From Marivirga tractuosa DSM 4126 (lineage in GTDB: Bacteria; Bacteroidota; Bacteroidia; Cytophagales; Cyclobacteriaceae): a DNA stretch of 64,000 bases. The translations under genes were made by a program, and so were the position numbers. Where the stretch lies: assembly GCF_000183425.1 (NCBI RefSeq), contig NC_014759.1, forward strand, positions 186,001-250,000, given 5' to 3'. Below the pieces are notes generated by a model. It made no database searches and was not told the DNA's origin. It was given only the letters and a program-made list of their open reading frames with translations. Positions 28,170 to 39,313 of this stretch are shown one piece after another; positions within the stretch are counted from its first letter, which is position 1; the number at the start of each line of letters is the position of its first letter.

Positions 28170-28266
28170 CTCTGTTTTAAGTACTTAATACTTACAACTT
28201 AATACTCACCACCCTCTACTCAGTACCCACTACCCATTACCCACTACTCATTACTCATTACTCATT
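28170..28266. repeat. Degenerate heptad tandem repeat overlapping a gene end
   Basis: From about 28170 to 28266 the plus strand is a chain of imperfect 7-bp units such as ACTTAAT, ACCCACT, ACCCATT and three close copies of ACTCATT. The last units (28251-28266) are the stop codon and final codons of the metallo-hydrolase gene on the minus strand. The unit drifts along the array, as expected for slippage followed by mutation. Confidence 0.8.
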
Positions 28267-29363
28267 TCTCCCGAATACTTCTTCCACCATCCATTTTCAC
28301 TTTCATCACCTAATCTGAACCATTTTCCTTGTGGAATACTCAACAATGGAATCTCTTTTTCCACAGCTTGATTTTCAAGATCTAAAATGGGTTCATACCA
28401 ACTATGCAAAGCTAAATCAAATGTGCCCCAATGAATAGGGAAGATCTTTTTAGCTCTCATTTGTTGAAAGGCTTCAATGGCTTCTATTGGATCCATATGG
28501 ATGTCATGCCAAGCATCATTATAAGCCCCAATTGGCATTATGGCTAAATCAAATGGACCCAGTTTTTCATCTATTTCTCCAAAACCATCAAATATTCCAG
28601 TATCTCCGCCAAAATAAATGTTTTCACCCTCCATTTCTATTACCCAAGAAGCCCAAAAAGTATTGTTTTGACTAAATAATCTTCCGCTAAAGTGACGAGC
28701 GGGTGTGGCGGTTATAGATATACCATTTTCAGTATGAGTATCCCACCAGCTAAATTCCTTAATCTTTTCAGTTGGAACTCCCCAATATTCCAAGCTTGCT
28801 TTTACACCAGTAGGTACATAAAAGTATTTAGTCTTGGCCGTTATTTTTTTGATCGTTTCATAATCCAAATGATCGTAATGATCATGTGAAATCACAACAG
28901 CTTCCAATTCAGGAAGATCTTCAGCCGAAATAGGAGGGGCGCTGAATCTTTCAGGTCCCATGAAAGTAAAGGGGGAAGCACGCTCGCCCAACATGGGGTC
29001 AGCCAAAACATATTTGCCGTTTTTGTAAAATAGTACTGCAGCATGTCCTAGCCAATTGACTTGCAGAGTGCTATCGTTTTCCTGTTTATTATTTTCAGTA
29101 AATACATAGTCACTAGTAGGATTCGTTTCTACATCTCTTTTAAAATAATTCCGAAGAATACGAGGAACTTGAGTGAACTCTGCACTTTTTGTGGGCACCA
29201 CATTAACAAACTTTCCTTTATTATAATAAGGAGATGATGCCATTTCCTTGGAGTTGGGAGCTTTACCGACAGACGGAACAAAATATTTTACCATATAATA
29301 GCCTAATAAGAAAAAGGCTACTACAATGAGTAAGCCTTTTAATATTTTAATTAAAATTTTCAT
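28251..29363 (-). CDS. Membrane-anchored MBL-fold metallo-hydrolase (NAPE-PLD/UlaG-like)
   Basis: A 370-residue protein with an N-terminal membrane helix (about 8-28). The metallo-beta-lactamase fold follows: NWLGHAAVLF, the metal motif SHDHYDHLDY, later ARHFSGR and the aspartate/histidine GGDTGIFDGF and PIHWGTFDLALH. The layout matches bacterial relatives of N-acyl-phosphatidylethanolamine phospholipase D and UlaG-type hydrolases; the substrate is unknown. Its last residues (MSNE) are encoded by the first units of a heptad repeat array, so the C-terminus may be an acquired extension. Confidence 0.85.
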   Translation of the reverse strand: MKILIKILKGLLIVVAFFLLGYYMVKYFVPSVGKAPNSKEMASSPYYNKGKFVNVVPTKSAEFTQVPRILRNYFKRDVETNPTSDYVFTENNKQENDSTLQVNWLGHAAVLFYKNGKYVLADPMLGERASPFTFMGPERFSAPPISAEDLPELEAVVISHDHYDHLDYETIKKITAKTKYFYVPTGVKASLEYWGVPTEKIKEFSWWDTHTENGISITATPARHFSGRLFSQNNTFWASWVIEMEGENIYFGGDTGIFDGFGEIDEKLGPFDLAIMPIGAYNDAWHDIHMDPIEAIEAFQQMRAKKIFPIHWGTFDLALHSWYEPILDLENQAVEKEIPLLSIPQGKWFRLGDESENGWWKKYSGEMSNE

Positions 29364-29405
29364 TATTTCCTTAAACTGAAATATGAATATAAAGTTCCTT
29401 CAAAA

Positions 29406-31040
<1,635 letters not shown>

Positions 31041-31296
31041 TCAATCAGAGCGCAAAGGTACGGATATTCATTGAGAGTGGTGAACTTTAAGGTGGAGATA
31101 TTTGCTAAAAATACATTATTTTACACTTAAAGGGATTTTGGTGAATTGCAATACAATAATTTCATTAATATTTTATTTTCAAAGATTTGGAAATTCACTT
31201 CTAATTCTCATATACCATTCTTCAACTTCAAACTCCCCTCTGACCAAACCCACACCCATCAGCTTTTTTTTATACTAAACACTAATTCAGGGAATT

Positions 31297-31327
31297 AAAA
31301 GTCCCCTTTGGGGATTTAGGGGCTTTT
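31297..31327. repeat. CCCC-TTT-GGGG intergenic palindrome, copy 1
   Basis: AAAAGTCCCCTTTGGGGATT (starting 31297) continues into TAGGGGCTTTT. Both GGGG runs can pair with the CCCC run, giving two alternative hairpins. A related element lies at 62161-62191. It sits in the 361-bp divergent gap between the ABC-F gene and the large coiled-coil gene. Confidence 0.7.
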
Positions 31328-31392
31328 CCTTGTACCAGAATCGAATATTTGGTAAAATGCATGAAATTTCAACTTAGCTTACGCTTTAATTA

Positions 31393-34323
31393 ATGGAGGA
31401 AAATCAAGAACAACTTGCAGGACAATGGCACTCATTTTTGCAAGAGTATTTTCAGCAACTTATTCAGCAGAAAAAATCTTTCTTAAAAGCTCATATTGAG
31501 TTTGTTAAGGATCAAAAACCTGTGCAAACTGATGAAGTCAATTTTAAGGCAGATGATGAATATAAGCAGGCAGTTTTTGAATTTATTAAAAATACATTTG
31601 CAGATCGACCTAAAATTGAAGAGGTAGATTTTGATGAGTTACACGCTAATTTAATAACCGAATTTCAGAATTTACTCTCTTCTGTACCCGATATAATTGT
31701 AAAGGAGCAAAAACCAGATCGGTTTAGTATACAAAAAGAAGATAGTTTTGGTTTAAAACTAAGAAAACCTTTTAAGATTTTCTTTTTTGGAGTAAGTAAA
31801 ATACCTTTTCACTTTATCAACCTGTTTAGAAAGAATAGAAAGCCTTTAAAATATTGGAAGCATCAGATCAAATCTAAAGCTTTATTTGAACGACATTTTT
31901 TCAACGGGTTTCAGGATACTTTTAATGAGCTCAATCAAAATATCTTAAAAGAATTCACAGCTTCTTTGGTTAGACTTCGAGATTTTGAAGATTTACCAAC
32001 GGATAAAAATCATACCAGCTTTGAAGAATCTGAGTTAGGTTATAGCGAAGTTTTTGTAAAAACTATAAAAACAAAAATTAATGATGAATACCTTCGTTTA
32101 TGTAAAGCTTATGAAGTTGAATATCATTTGGTAGGTACTATTGAATTCAAAGAAAAATTGTTGAAATCTAAGCGACTAGTAAAGGATTATCAACAGTTTA
32201 AGAAGCAGTTTGCTAAAAAGCAACATCAATGGCAAAATACAATTCATGCGCTTTTTGAAGACTGGCGTTCTGAGCTTGAGCTTTCTGCTTTACAGTCCTT
32301 CTTGCAGAAAAGTGTTGATGATTTGAATAAGAATGTAGGGGAGTGGAATGATAAATTGCAGCATAATTTTATTAGTCCTATAAAATCATTCCTGGCAGAG
32401 GCCCAAGCTACATTTGATAATGATAAGAATCAGGAAGAAGATATATCAAAAAAAATTACTCAGGTAAAATATATTACAAATAAGCAATTAGACAAAGGTC
32501 TGATTCAGAAGATGCAGGAGAGCCTTTCTAAAAATACAATTCTAAATCAGATGGATAGGCTGGAACATTTGATCGGAGAGCGTATCGAAAAGCTGGGCAA
32601 TGCTTATGTGGTAACCAAATCAAATCAATTTGATAATCCGCTTGAAGATCAAGAGCTTTCTTCTATTTCTAATTATGAATTGTTGTCGTTTGAGCTTAAA
32701 CCAAAATTAAATGATGAACTAGAGACTTTAAAAAGTACTATTTTCCAAAAAATGGGAAACTTGCTGATTAAGGTGGGGGATATAGATGAAATTGTCAATT
32801 ATGTTTTGAGTTCGGCCTCTAACTCATTGGGGTCGGAGGCAAATGAAAATCAAGCGCGCACCATCATAGTCGATGGGTTTGAAAGAGCTGAGAATACAGC
32901 TGAAGAGGTTGATATGCAAATGCAGGAAGTGATTGAAAATGCACAGTCTGAGCTCAAAAAAATGAATGATGAACTGATTCAGGAATTACAGAAGCTAAAA
33001 GAAAACGAGAATGTTTCTGCTTTAAAAATCCGAATCAGTAAGGCAAAAGCCATTCACAAATCTGAAGCCTTAACCCAACAAGTACTAGATTTTCTCAAGC
33101 ACTATTTTCAAATCGTTAAAAAGTTCATGCTGGTTTATTATCAAAAGGCATGGGAACTTAAAGAAGAACTCTCAAAACGTTTTCTGTCGGCAACCATTGA
33201 AAATGAACCCAATAGAGCAGTTTCTGACTTTTTGAATGAATCCAATCAAGTGATTGAAGGATTGCCTGTCATTTATAAAAGGCTTTATGCCATTGAGCCA
33301 TTAACCGATATGGTACTTTTTGAAGGCAGGGAAAAAGAAATTGAGAAGCTATCAAAAGCTTATACAGCTTGGACAGATGGCAAATACGCATCGGTTTTAA
33401 TTACAGCTGAAAAATGGAGTGGAATGACCTCCCTGATTAATTATGCTGTTAAAAACATAAAATTCAATAATGTGCCTTTACGGATCGAATTGAAATTCAA
33501 TGATCCTAATCCAAAGGTATTGTTTGAAAGTTTCTCAAAATTATTGGAAACAGAATTAGGCGATAAAGAATCTGTTATTGACTATCTAAATACAGGCAAG
33601 AAGCGAATTATTATAGTTGAAAATCTTCAAAAGCTGTTTTTAAGGGAGATGCACGGGCAGCGTTCTTTAGTCGAGTTTGTGGACATCATGACGGCTACCC
33701 AGAGAAATGTCTTTTGGATTGGCTCCATGTCTGTTTATACATTTGAATACCTGGAGAGGTCATTGAAAATGAGTGCATTTTTTAGTTACCATATCCCACT
33801 TGAGCCATTGAGTAATGATGAAATAAGCAAGCTAATTATTAAAAGAAATCGTATTAGTGGTTTTAAAATAAAGTTTGAAGCTTTAGATAAGGATGTTCAT
33901 GATAAAAAGTTTAAAAAGCTAAATGATAAGGAAAGACAGCAATTTCTGAAAGAGCGCTTTTTCAAGGATTTGAATAATTTCGCCAAAAGTAATATCAGCA
34001 TGGCATTGATGTTTTGGCTTTTGTCTACCAAAAAAGTAGATGATCAATCCATCATCATCAAGAATTTCAAGAAGCCTGATTTGAGCTTTTTATCATCATT
34101 AAAGAGTGATAGAGTGTTTGTTTTGCAGGCTTTAATTATGCACGATGGGTTAAAATTGGAGCAAGTTGCCACTGTTTTATCCTTCAGTGTAACCAAATCA
34201 AAATTCTTATTGATAGAGTTATTGGAAGATGGTGTTTTGATTGTAAAAGAATCACAATATCTGGTTAACCCGATTATTTATAGAAATACTGTTCAACTCC
34301 TTAAATCAAGAAATTTATTATGA
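31393..34323 (+). CDS. Large coiled-coil protein with degenerate P-loop and winged-helix domains
   Basis: A 976-residue protein that I do not recognise by name. A basic hydrophobic stretch lies near residue 127-145 (FKIFFFGVSKIPFHFINLF). Long helical and coiled-coil sequence fills about 160-620. From about 637 an AAA/STAND-like domain begins (LFEGREKEIEKLSKAY). Its Walker A position reads AEKWSGMTS (about 673-681) with Met instead of the lysine, and the Walker B position reads RIIIVENL (about 736-743) without the usual aspartate pair. The last 75 residues look like a winged helix (LEQVATVLSFSVTKSKFLLIELLEDGVLIV). The stop overlaps the MscS-type channel gene by 4 bp, so the two are translated together. 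A regulatory or scaffold role for the channel is inferred. Confidence 0.75.
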   Translation: MEENQEQLAGQWHSFLQEYFQQLIQQKKSFLKAHIEFVKDQKPVQTDEVNFKADDEYKQAVFEFIKNTFADRPKIEEVDFDELHANLITEFQNLLSSVPDIIVKEQKPDRFSIQKEDSFGLKLRKPFKIFFFGVSKIPFHFINLFRKNRKPLKYWKHQIKSKALFERHFFNGFQDTFNELNQNILKEFTASLVRLRDFEDLPTDKNHTSFEESELGYSEVFVKTIKTKINDEYLRLCKAYEVEYHLVGTIEFKEKLLKSKRLVKDYQQFKKQFAKKQHQWQNTIHALFEDWRSELELSALQSFLQKSVDDLNKNVGEWNDKLQHNFISPIKSFLAEAQATFDNDKNQEEDISKKITQVKYITNKQLDKGLIQKMQESLSKNTILNQMDRLEHLIGERIEKLGNAYVVTKSNQFDNPLEDQELSSISNYELLSFELKPKLNDELETLKSTIFQKMGNLLIKVGDIDEIVNYVLSSASNSLGSEANENQARTIIVDGFERAENTAEEVDMQMQEVIENAQSELKKMNDELIQELQKLKENENVSALKIRISKAKAIHKSEALTQQVLDFLKHYFQIVKKFMLVYYQKAWELKEELSKRFLSATIENEPNRAVSDFLNESNQVIEGLPVIYKRLYAIEPLTDMVLFEGREKEIEKLSKAYTAWTDGKYASVLITAEKWSGMTSLINYAVKNIKFNNVPLRIELKFNDPNPKVLFESFSKLLETELGDKESVIDYLNTGKKRIIIVENLQKLFLREMHGQRSLVEFVDIMTATQRNVFWIGSMSVYTFEYLERSLKMSAFFSYHIPLEPLSNDEISKLIIKRNRISGFKIKFEALDKDVHDKKFKKLNDKERQQFLKERFFKDLNNFAKSNISMALMFWLLSTKKVDDQSIIIKNFKKPDLSFLSSLKSDRVFVLQALIMHDGLKLEQVATVLSFSVTKSKFLLIELLEDGVLIVKESQYLVNPIIYRNTVQLLKSRNLL

Positions 34324-35408
34324 TACTCGGGCATATAAAATGGATACTGTTTTTTACGCTAGGACTTTTGTTCACGTTTCAAGTTGATGCACAAGATAGC
34401 CTTGTCAATAAAAAGGAGTCTTTAGTAGGGGTGAAATCAACTACCAAATCCCTTCCAAAAAAGCAACAAGAAGACACGCTTAAAAAGGTTCTGCCAATTG
34501 CTGACTCTCTTGAGGTTTTAAAAGATAGCTCAAAAGAGAATAATACAACTAAAAAGGATATAGAAGCGGATACTGTGGTTGTTAAGACTGAAAATAGTGG
34601 CGCGAGCCAAGGTTTTGAGGATAGCAAAATTAAAGAATTATCAAATCTGATATCCAGTGGGAATATTTTTTATACTGTTGTTTTCCTGCTCTTTGGCTTT
34701 GTTTTTATAAAAGTGGTCACTTTTATTTTGAATGCATTAGCCGAGCGAAGCACGAAGTATCGGATTGCTTTTAAAGGTTCTATCCCTATTGTGAAGATTG
34801 TGGGCTGGGTAATAGTGGTTATACTAATCATTGTGGTGATTTACCAACCTTCAGTAGCCTCTATGCTTGCCGTATCTGCCTCAATAGGAGTAGCCATTGG
34901 GTTTGCCTCACAAGATATTTTAAAGAATATATTCGGGGGAATTGTCATTTTATTGGATAGACCATTTGTTTCCGGTGATAAAATTGAGGTAGATAAATAT
35001 TATGGAGAAGTTGTGGAAATTGGGTTACGCTCCACACGCATAGTCACACCGGATGATTCTTTGGTTTCGGTACCAAATGCGGTGATGATGAATAGTTCAT
35101 TGTCTAATTCAAATGCTGGTGAACCGAATTGTCAGGTGGTGGCTGAAATCTATTTGCCACTTACAATAGATACTATCAAAACGAGGGAAATAGCCACCCA
35201 AGCGGCAACAGTTTCCAAATACATATATTTAGGAAAACCTATAACAGTACTGTTCCTAAATGAGGTCAATAATACCAATTCTTATTATAAAATGAGAGTG
35301 AAAGCATACGTGATGGATATCCGTGATGAATTCCGTTTTAAAAGTGATATGACAGAATTAATAATCACTGAACTGGTTAAAGAGGGAATATTGAAAGGTA
35401 AGTTTTGA
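34320..35408 (+). CDS. MscS-family mechanosensitive channel
   Basis: A 362-residue protein with a signal peptide (1-24, ending QVDAQ), a polar Lys/Ser/Thr-rich periplasmic segment to about 95, then three membrane helices. The pore helix is SVASMLAVSASIGVAIGFASQDILKN, followed by the MscS beta domain (GIVILLDRPFVSGDKIEVDKYYGEVVEIGLRSTRI) and the alpha/beta cytoplasmic part. These channels open under membrane tension and release solutes on osmotic downshock. It overlaps the preceding coiled-coil gene by 4 bp, an unusual partner for MscS. Confidence 0.9.
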   Translation: MILGHIKWILFFTLGLLFTFQVDAQDSLVNKKESLVGVKSTTKSLPKKQQEDTLKKVLPIADSLEVLKDSSKENNTTKKDIEADTVVVKTENSGASQGFEDSKIKELSNLISSGNIFYTVVFLLFGFVFIKVVTFILNALAERSTKYRIAFKGSIPIVKIVGWVIVVILIIVVIYQPSVASMLAVSASIGVAIGFASQDILKNIFGGIVILLDRPFVSGDKIEVDKYYGEVVEIGLRSTRIVTPDDSLVSVPNAVMMNSSLSNSNAGEPNCQVVAEIYLPLTIDTIKTREIATQAATVSKYIYLGKPITVLFLNEVNNTNSYYKMRVKAYVMDIRDEFRFKSDMTELIITELVKEGILKGKF

Positions 35409-35428
35409 TTAAAATCTAGCAGAGTCTG

Positions 35429-35504
35429 GAGTAACCTTCACTAGCAAGATCCTAGCAGGAGAGTGTTTTTTCTATCGCTAGCGTCCCGCTAGTGAAGGTT
35501 ACTC
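35429..35504. repeat. 17-bp perfect inverted repeat downstream of the MscS gene
   Basis: GAGTAACCTTCACTAGC (35429-35445) is repeated in inverse at 35488-35504, with 42 bp between the arms. It begins 20 bp after the channel stop. It could be a long hairpin terminator, although no T run follows, or the ends of a small non-autonomous element. Confidence 0.75.
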
Positions 35505-35688
35505 ACGCCTCTGGCGTTCTATAAATTACTTTTTTAGCATAGTAGATACGCTAACTCATGGACAAATGTCATGATGCTATTTTTAACAATCTGCTTCTTT
35601 ATATAGCCTTCTTACTTTTTTCAATACTTAAATCATGAATTTTTTCTGAGATCCTTCTTTAATATCTATGCTATTCTTGCTAGTTAAT

Positions 35689-35740
35689 GGCCCCATCGGG
35701 GCCTACATATGGTAACTGAAGACTTTCGATCAATCGAAAG
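35689..35740. repeat. Two adjacent short palindromes
   Basis: GGCCCC-atc-GGGGCC (35689-35703) and CTTTCGAT-ca-ATCGAAAG (35723-35740) are perfect palindromes in the same gene-free stretch. The second abuts the first copy of the AAGCTCCGTAGGAGC element. Confidence 0.7.
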
Positions 35741-35947
35741 CTCCGTAGGAGCGACCTTATCGGCTACAATCTCTTATTAAAACTCAAATAATTGGCTATG
35801 GTTGAATTCTTTTAATGCTCATACACTAATTAGTACATTTTAATTTTTAAAGCTTTTCGCCAATTTATCGAATAATAAGGTCGTTCCTCCGGAACTTTGT
35901 AGTGCTTAAGTTGCAACAGTTACCATAAGGTCCTTCCACTGGAACTT
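35738..35947. repeat. Three copies of a 23-bp palindromic element
   Basis: Copies lie at 35738-35760 (one orientation), 35875-35897 and 35925-35947 (opposite orientation). The shared pattern is ATAAGGTCNTTCCNCNGGAACTT with a few substitutions, and the inner TTCC/GGAA arms can pair. Together with the other palindromes they occupy most of the 700-bp gene-free interval 35409-36108. A REP-like repeat family is the likely explanation. Confidence 0.7.
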
Positions 35948-36108
35948 AATTCGCTTAATTAATTTCCATTAGCTAGATTCTAGCAGAAGATACATAATCA
36001 CCAAAAAATCATATTTTTTAAATGATTATCGGCTATATTCGTAATATTATCATGAAAAAATCGCCTTAAAAAGTATTTTATTTAATTAATTTGCACAAAA
36101 AACTAATC

Positions 36109-38106
36109 ATGCTTAAAACTCTACCGTTCCTTTTATTTTTATTAGCTACTCAAATAAGCTGGGCACAGCAAGACGTTCCGAAAAGTTTGGGGTCTACAGT
36201 AAACTCATCCTATCAGGAAACTAAACCAGTCATATCACCAGATGGAAACACTTTGTTTTTTGCCAGACAGAACTATCCAGAAAATTATGCTGGTTCCAAT
36301 GACCCTCAGGATATTTATGTATCGGAAAAGCGAAATGGGGCATGGTCTCAGGCTCGAAATATTGGAGAACCCTTGAATGATAAATATCCTAATGGTGTAA
36401 GCTCGGTCACGCCAGATGGTAACACAATGCTCATTTTGAATGCTTATAATGAGTATGGCGATGTTCTAGACGGTGCATCTATTTCCCACAGAAAAGGAGG
36501 CCGTTGGCAATATCCGCAGATGATTAACATTCAGGAGTTTTACAATTTGAATGATTACATAGACTATTATTTAGCCAATAACGAAAGAACACTATTGCTC
36601 GCAATTGAAACAGAAGAAAGCTTTGGTGATCAGGATTTATATGTGAGTTTTAGAATAGACGAAAGAAATTGGTCTAAACCAGTAAACCTGGGTAGGCAAA
36701 TAAATTCTGCAGCTCCCGAATTTTCCCCTTTTTTAGCAGCAGATAATAAGACATTATTTTTTGCTTCTTATGGACATAATGGCTACGGTGATGCCGATAT
36801 TTTCTACTCAAAAAGATTGGATGACAGCTGGCAAAATTGGTCGAAGCCTGAGAACTTAGGCACAGACGTGAATACAAAAGAATTTGAAGCTTACTACACC
36901 ATTGATGCATCAGGGGAAAATGCTTATTTCGTAACCACCAAAGGCAGTATTGCCGGCTCAAAAGATATTTACGAGATGACTTTGCCCTATAAATTCCGAC
37001 CAGATCCTGTTTTATTGCTGAATGGAGAAGTAGTGGATTTAGCAAGCGGAAATAGGGTAGAGGCGGAAATTGAATTTGTAAACACCAATAATTACGATAA
37101 AAATGAAGCGGTCATTTCCAATACTGAAAATGGATTCTCTCATATTTTGGAGAAAGGCGCATTATATCAATACTTGCCCGTGAAAAGAGGCTATGTAGGG
37201 ATTTTACAATTTCAAGATTTAACCAGGCTAAGCGAATATCTCGAAAAAGAACAAAAGCTTGCCATGCTTCCTATTGCGGTGGGTTCTGAAATCCCTGTAC
37301 ATCATATTACTTTCGTAAATAATGCCGATATTTTCCGTTCAGATGCCTATTATGAACTGGATCGATTTGCTTCTTTACTGCAAAGCAATCCGCAAATGCA
37401 AGTAGAGATTATTGGGCATACAGCTCAATTGCCACTGGAAGCGGAAAATGACAGATTATCCTACAACAGAGCCAAAGCCGTAGCGGACTATTTTGAAAAG
37501 AAAAATGTGCATCCAGACCGATTAAGAATTAAAGGAGCAGGGCAGAAGCTAGCTTTTTCTTCGAATATGGACGTTGCACTTAAAAATGGTATTGAATTAG
37601 AAGATCGGATCACCATCAAAATCATTAGCATGAATTGGGAGAAACCTAAGCCAAAAGATACGGATGAAGATGGAATAATTGACATAGAAGACGATTGTCC
37701 TACTTTAGCAGGGGTGGCGGATAATAATGGTTGCCCGGAAATAACGGAAGAAACCAAAGAGGTATTAAAGGAAGCTTTGGAAGGAATTGAGTTTGAGTTA
37801 GCTTCTGATGTAATCAGAGCGCAATCTTTGCCTATTTTGGATAAAGTGGTTACGGTAATGCAAGAAAATCCTGATTATAAATTAAAGATTTCAGGACATA
37901 CGGATAACCAAGGCGATGATGATGCTAATTTATTATTGTCGCATAAAAGGGCACAAGCCACTAAAAAATATTTAATGGATCAAGGTATTGCCATTCTTAG
38001 GTTAGATGCCGTGGGCTATGGCGAAATGCAACCTATCGAAAGCAATGATACTGCTGAAGGAAGAGCGAAGAATAGAAGGGTGGAATTTGAGATTGTTTTT
38101 GATTAA
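36109..38106 (+). CDS. Outer-membrane PD40-repeat protein with two OmpA domains
   Basis: A 665-residue protein starting at the ATG at 36109 (an upstream TTG was rejected), with a signal peptide ending WAQ. PD40/WD40-like repeats fill about 30-290 (patterns such as ISPDGNTLFFA and FSPFLAADNKTLFFAS). A first OmpA-like domain lies at about 395-510 (VEIIGHTAQLP, NRAKAVADYFEKKNV). A calcium-binding thrombospondin-3-like loop (DTDEDGIIDIEDDCP) follows, then a second OmpA domain (about 550-665, KISGHTDNQGDDDANLLLS, GRAKNRRVEFEI). OmpA domains bind peptidoglycan. The first one lacks the usual NRRVE helix motif, so it may have lost binding. It stands alone and ends in a hairpin. Confidence 0.88.
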   Translation: MLKTLPFLLFLLATQISWAQQDVPKSLGSTVNSSYQETKPVISPDGNTLFFARQNYPENYAGSNDPQDIYVSEKRNGAWSQARNIGEPLNDKYPNGVSSVTPDGNTMLILNAYNEYGDVLDGASISHRKGGRWQYPQMINIQEFYNLNDYIDYYLANNERTLLLAIETEESFGDQDLYVSFRIDERNWSKPVNLGRQINSAAPEFSPFLAADNKTLFFASYGHNGYGDADIFYSKRLDDSWQNWSKPENLGTDVNTKEFEAYYTIDASGENAYFVTTKGSIAGSKDIYEMTLPYKFRPDPVLLLNGEVVDLASGNRVEAEIEFVNTNNYDKNEAVISNTENGFSHILEKGALYQYLPVKRGYVGILQFQDLTRLSEYLEKEQKLAMLPIAVGSEIPVHHITFVNNADIFRSDAYYELDRFASLLQSNPQMQVEIIGHTAQLPLEAENDRLSYNRAKAVADYFEKKNVHPDRLRIKGAGQKLAFSSNMDVALKNGIELEDRITIKIISMNWEKPKPKDTDEDGIIDIEDDCPTLAGVADNNGCPEITEETKEVLKEALEGIEFELASDVIRAQSLPILDKVVTVMQENPDYKLKISGHTDNQGDDDANLLLSHKRAQATKKYLMDQGIAILRLDAVGYGEMQPIESNDTAEGRAKNRRVEFEIVFD

Positions 38107-38168
38107 TGCTCCGATGAGAAAGCTGCTACATATCTTGTAGACATACAAGACTAGCTTTTTGTCTCTAG

Positions 38169-38207
38169 TTAAAGCCACCTATGACAAGATTTTATAGGTG
38201 GCTTTAA
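38169..38207. terminator. Hairpin between convergent genes
   Basis: A perfect 14-bp stem (38169-38182 with 38194-38207, TTAAAGCCACCTAT) with an 11-nt loop lies between the OmpA-domain gene and the convergent membrane-protein gene. It can serve both strands. T runs are short, so efficiency is uncertain. Confidence 0.65.
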
Positions 38208-38244
38208 ATTGAAATGAAGTTAAAAATATTAGGTTTCTTTATTC

Positions 38245-39189
38245 TTAGTTGAAAAAGCTCAAGAGCTGATTCCATAAATCAGGGTGTGCTTTCCAAATAT
38301 ACAGTCCATAGAAGGTCAAAAGCACTACGATCAAAATGCACATCATGAATACATTAAGATAAGTTCTCCAGCTTAAACTACGGTCACCTTTGCTGCTGAT
38401 GATGAGTTTATCAATGTAAGTGGGGGGAGAATAGTCAGCAGTCAATAGTTTAACTTTATCTCGGCTTTCGCTTTTGATATGCTCCCAATCTTCATTTGTA
38501 AGAGCGTATTGATTATTGAAACGATCCCTTTTATCACCTTGATAGGCTAAAATCTCGTCTGGATTGCTATGAGTAGGCAAAACATTCATAATGCCGTAGA
38601 AGTACGCATATTCATCCTTAGGAAGGTAAAATTCGGTTAAATGAAAAAGATTACTTTTCTCAAGTGAATTTGGCGGAAAGTCGGGGATAGCTTTTTCTTC
38701 AAGGAATTGAAGGAGAGTATCCTTCTTAAATCTTTTGGTTGTAGATTTTAAGTGGATATCCAGATGATGGAAACTGGCCCAGGCTTCACCCGAGCCATCC
38801 GTGATGGGTAAAATTCGCGGAGCAGATCGGTATTCATAAATGCTGACAAATTCACTTTTTCTATTTGCTGTTCTGACATTAGTTCCGATATGAAGCTGAT
38901 GGAAGTCCACCGGGATTTCTTCTAAAAAGCTTTTCTTATGATCTGAGTTGGAAACTTTCGCCACAAGCTCCACAAATCCAGGGCGGGCAGCGGCTATAGT
39001 CGATTTATTGGTGACCTTGCGCTGCTGTAGTTTTCGAATTTCTCGAATGATTTCCGACACAATTAACAGCAAGAATGTAACTACAATACTGAACCCCAAT
39101 GCTACCTCCCAGGGCAAAAAGAAATAGGGCGGAACAATGATGACAAGCAATACAAGACAGCCCACTGGACTAGATGAAGTCTTTTTCAT
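38245..39189 (-). CDS. Membrane protein of unknown function (314 aa)
   Basis: Two hydrophobic segments near the N-terminus (about 9-27 and 30-50) and one near the C-terminus (about 283-303) flank a soluble part of about 220 residues. That part is polar and contains no motif I recognise. The N-terminus is MKKTSSSPVGCLVLL, an in-membrane start rather than a lipobox. A 124-bp gap separates it from the upstream gene on the same strand. No function is proposed. Confidence 0.6.
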   Translation of the reverse strand: MKKTSSSPVGCLVLLVIIVPPYFFLPWEVALGFSIVVTFLLLIVSEIIREIRKLQQRKVTNKSTIAAARPGFVELVAKVSNSDHKKSFLEEIPVDFHQLHIGTNVRTANRKSEFVSIYEYRSAPRILPITDGSGEAWASFHHLDIHLKSTTKRFKKDTLLQFLEEKAIPDFPPNSLEKSNLFHLTEFYLPKDEYAYFYGIMNVLPTHSNPDEILAYQGDKRDRFNNQYALTNEDWEHIKSESRDKVKLLTADYSPPTYIDKLIISSKGDRSLSWRTYLNVFMMCILIVVLLTFYGLYIWKAHPDLWNQLLSFFN

Positions 39190-39313
39190 TTTTATAGTAG
39201 GAAGATGATGGTATACACAAGTTAGGGGATTTTTTGTAAAACCATGGACATTGGATGCAACACATTCAATTATAAATAAATATGATGCCGTATACTATTA
39301 TTTGAATGAAAGA

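Noticed and set aside
28170..28266. CRISPR-like array
   Set aside because: Units are 7 bp and directly adjacent without unique spacers; it is a tandem repeat.
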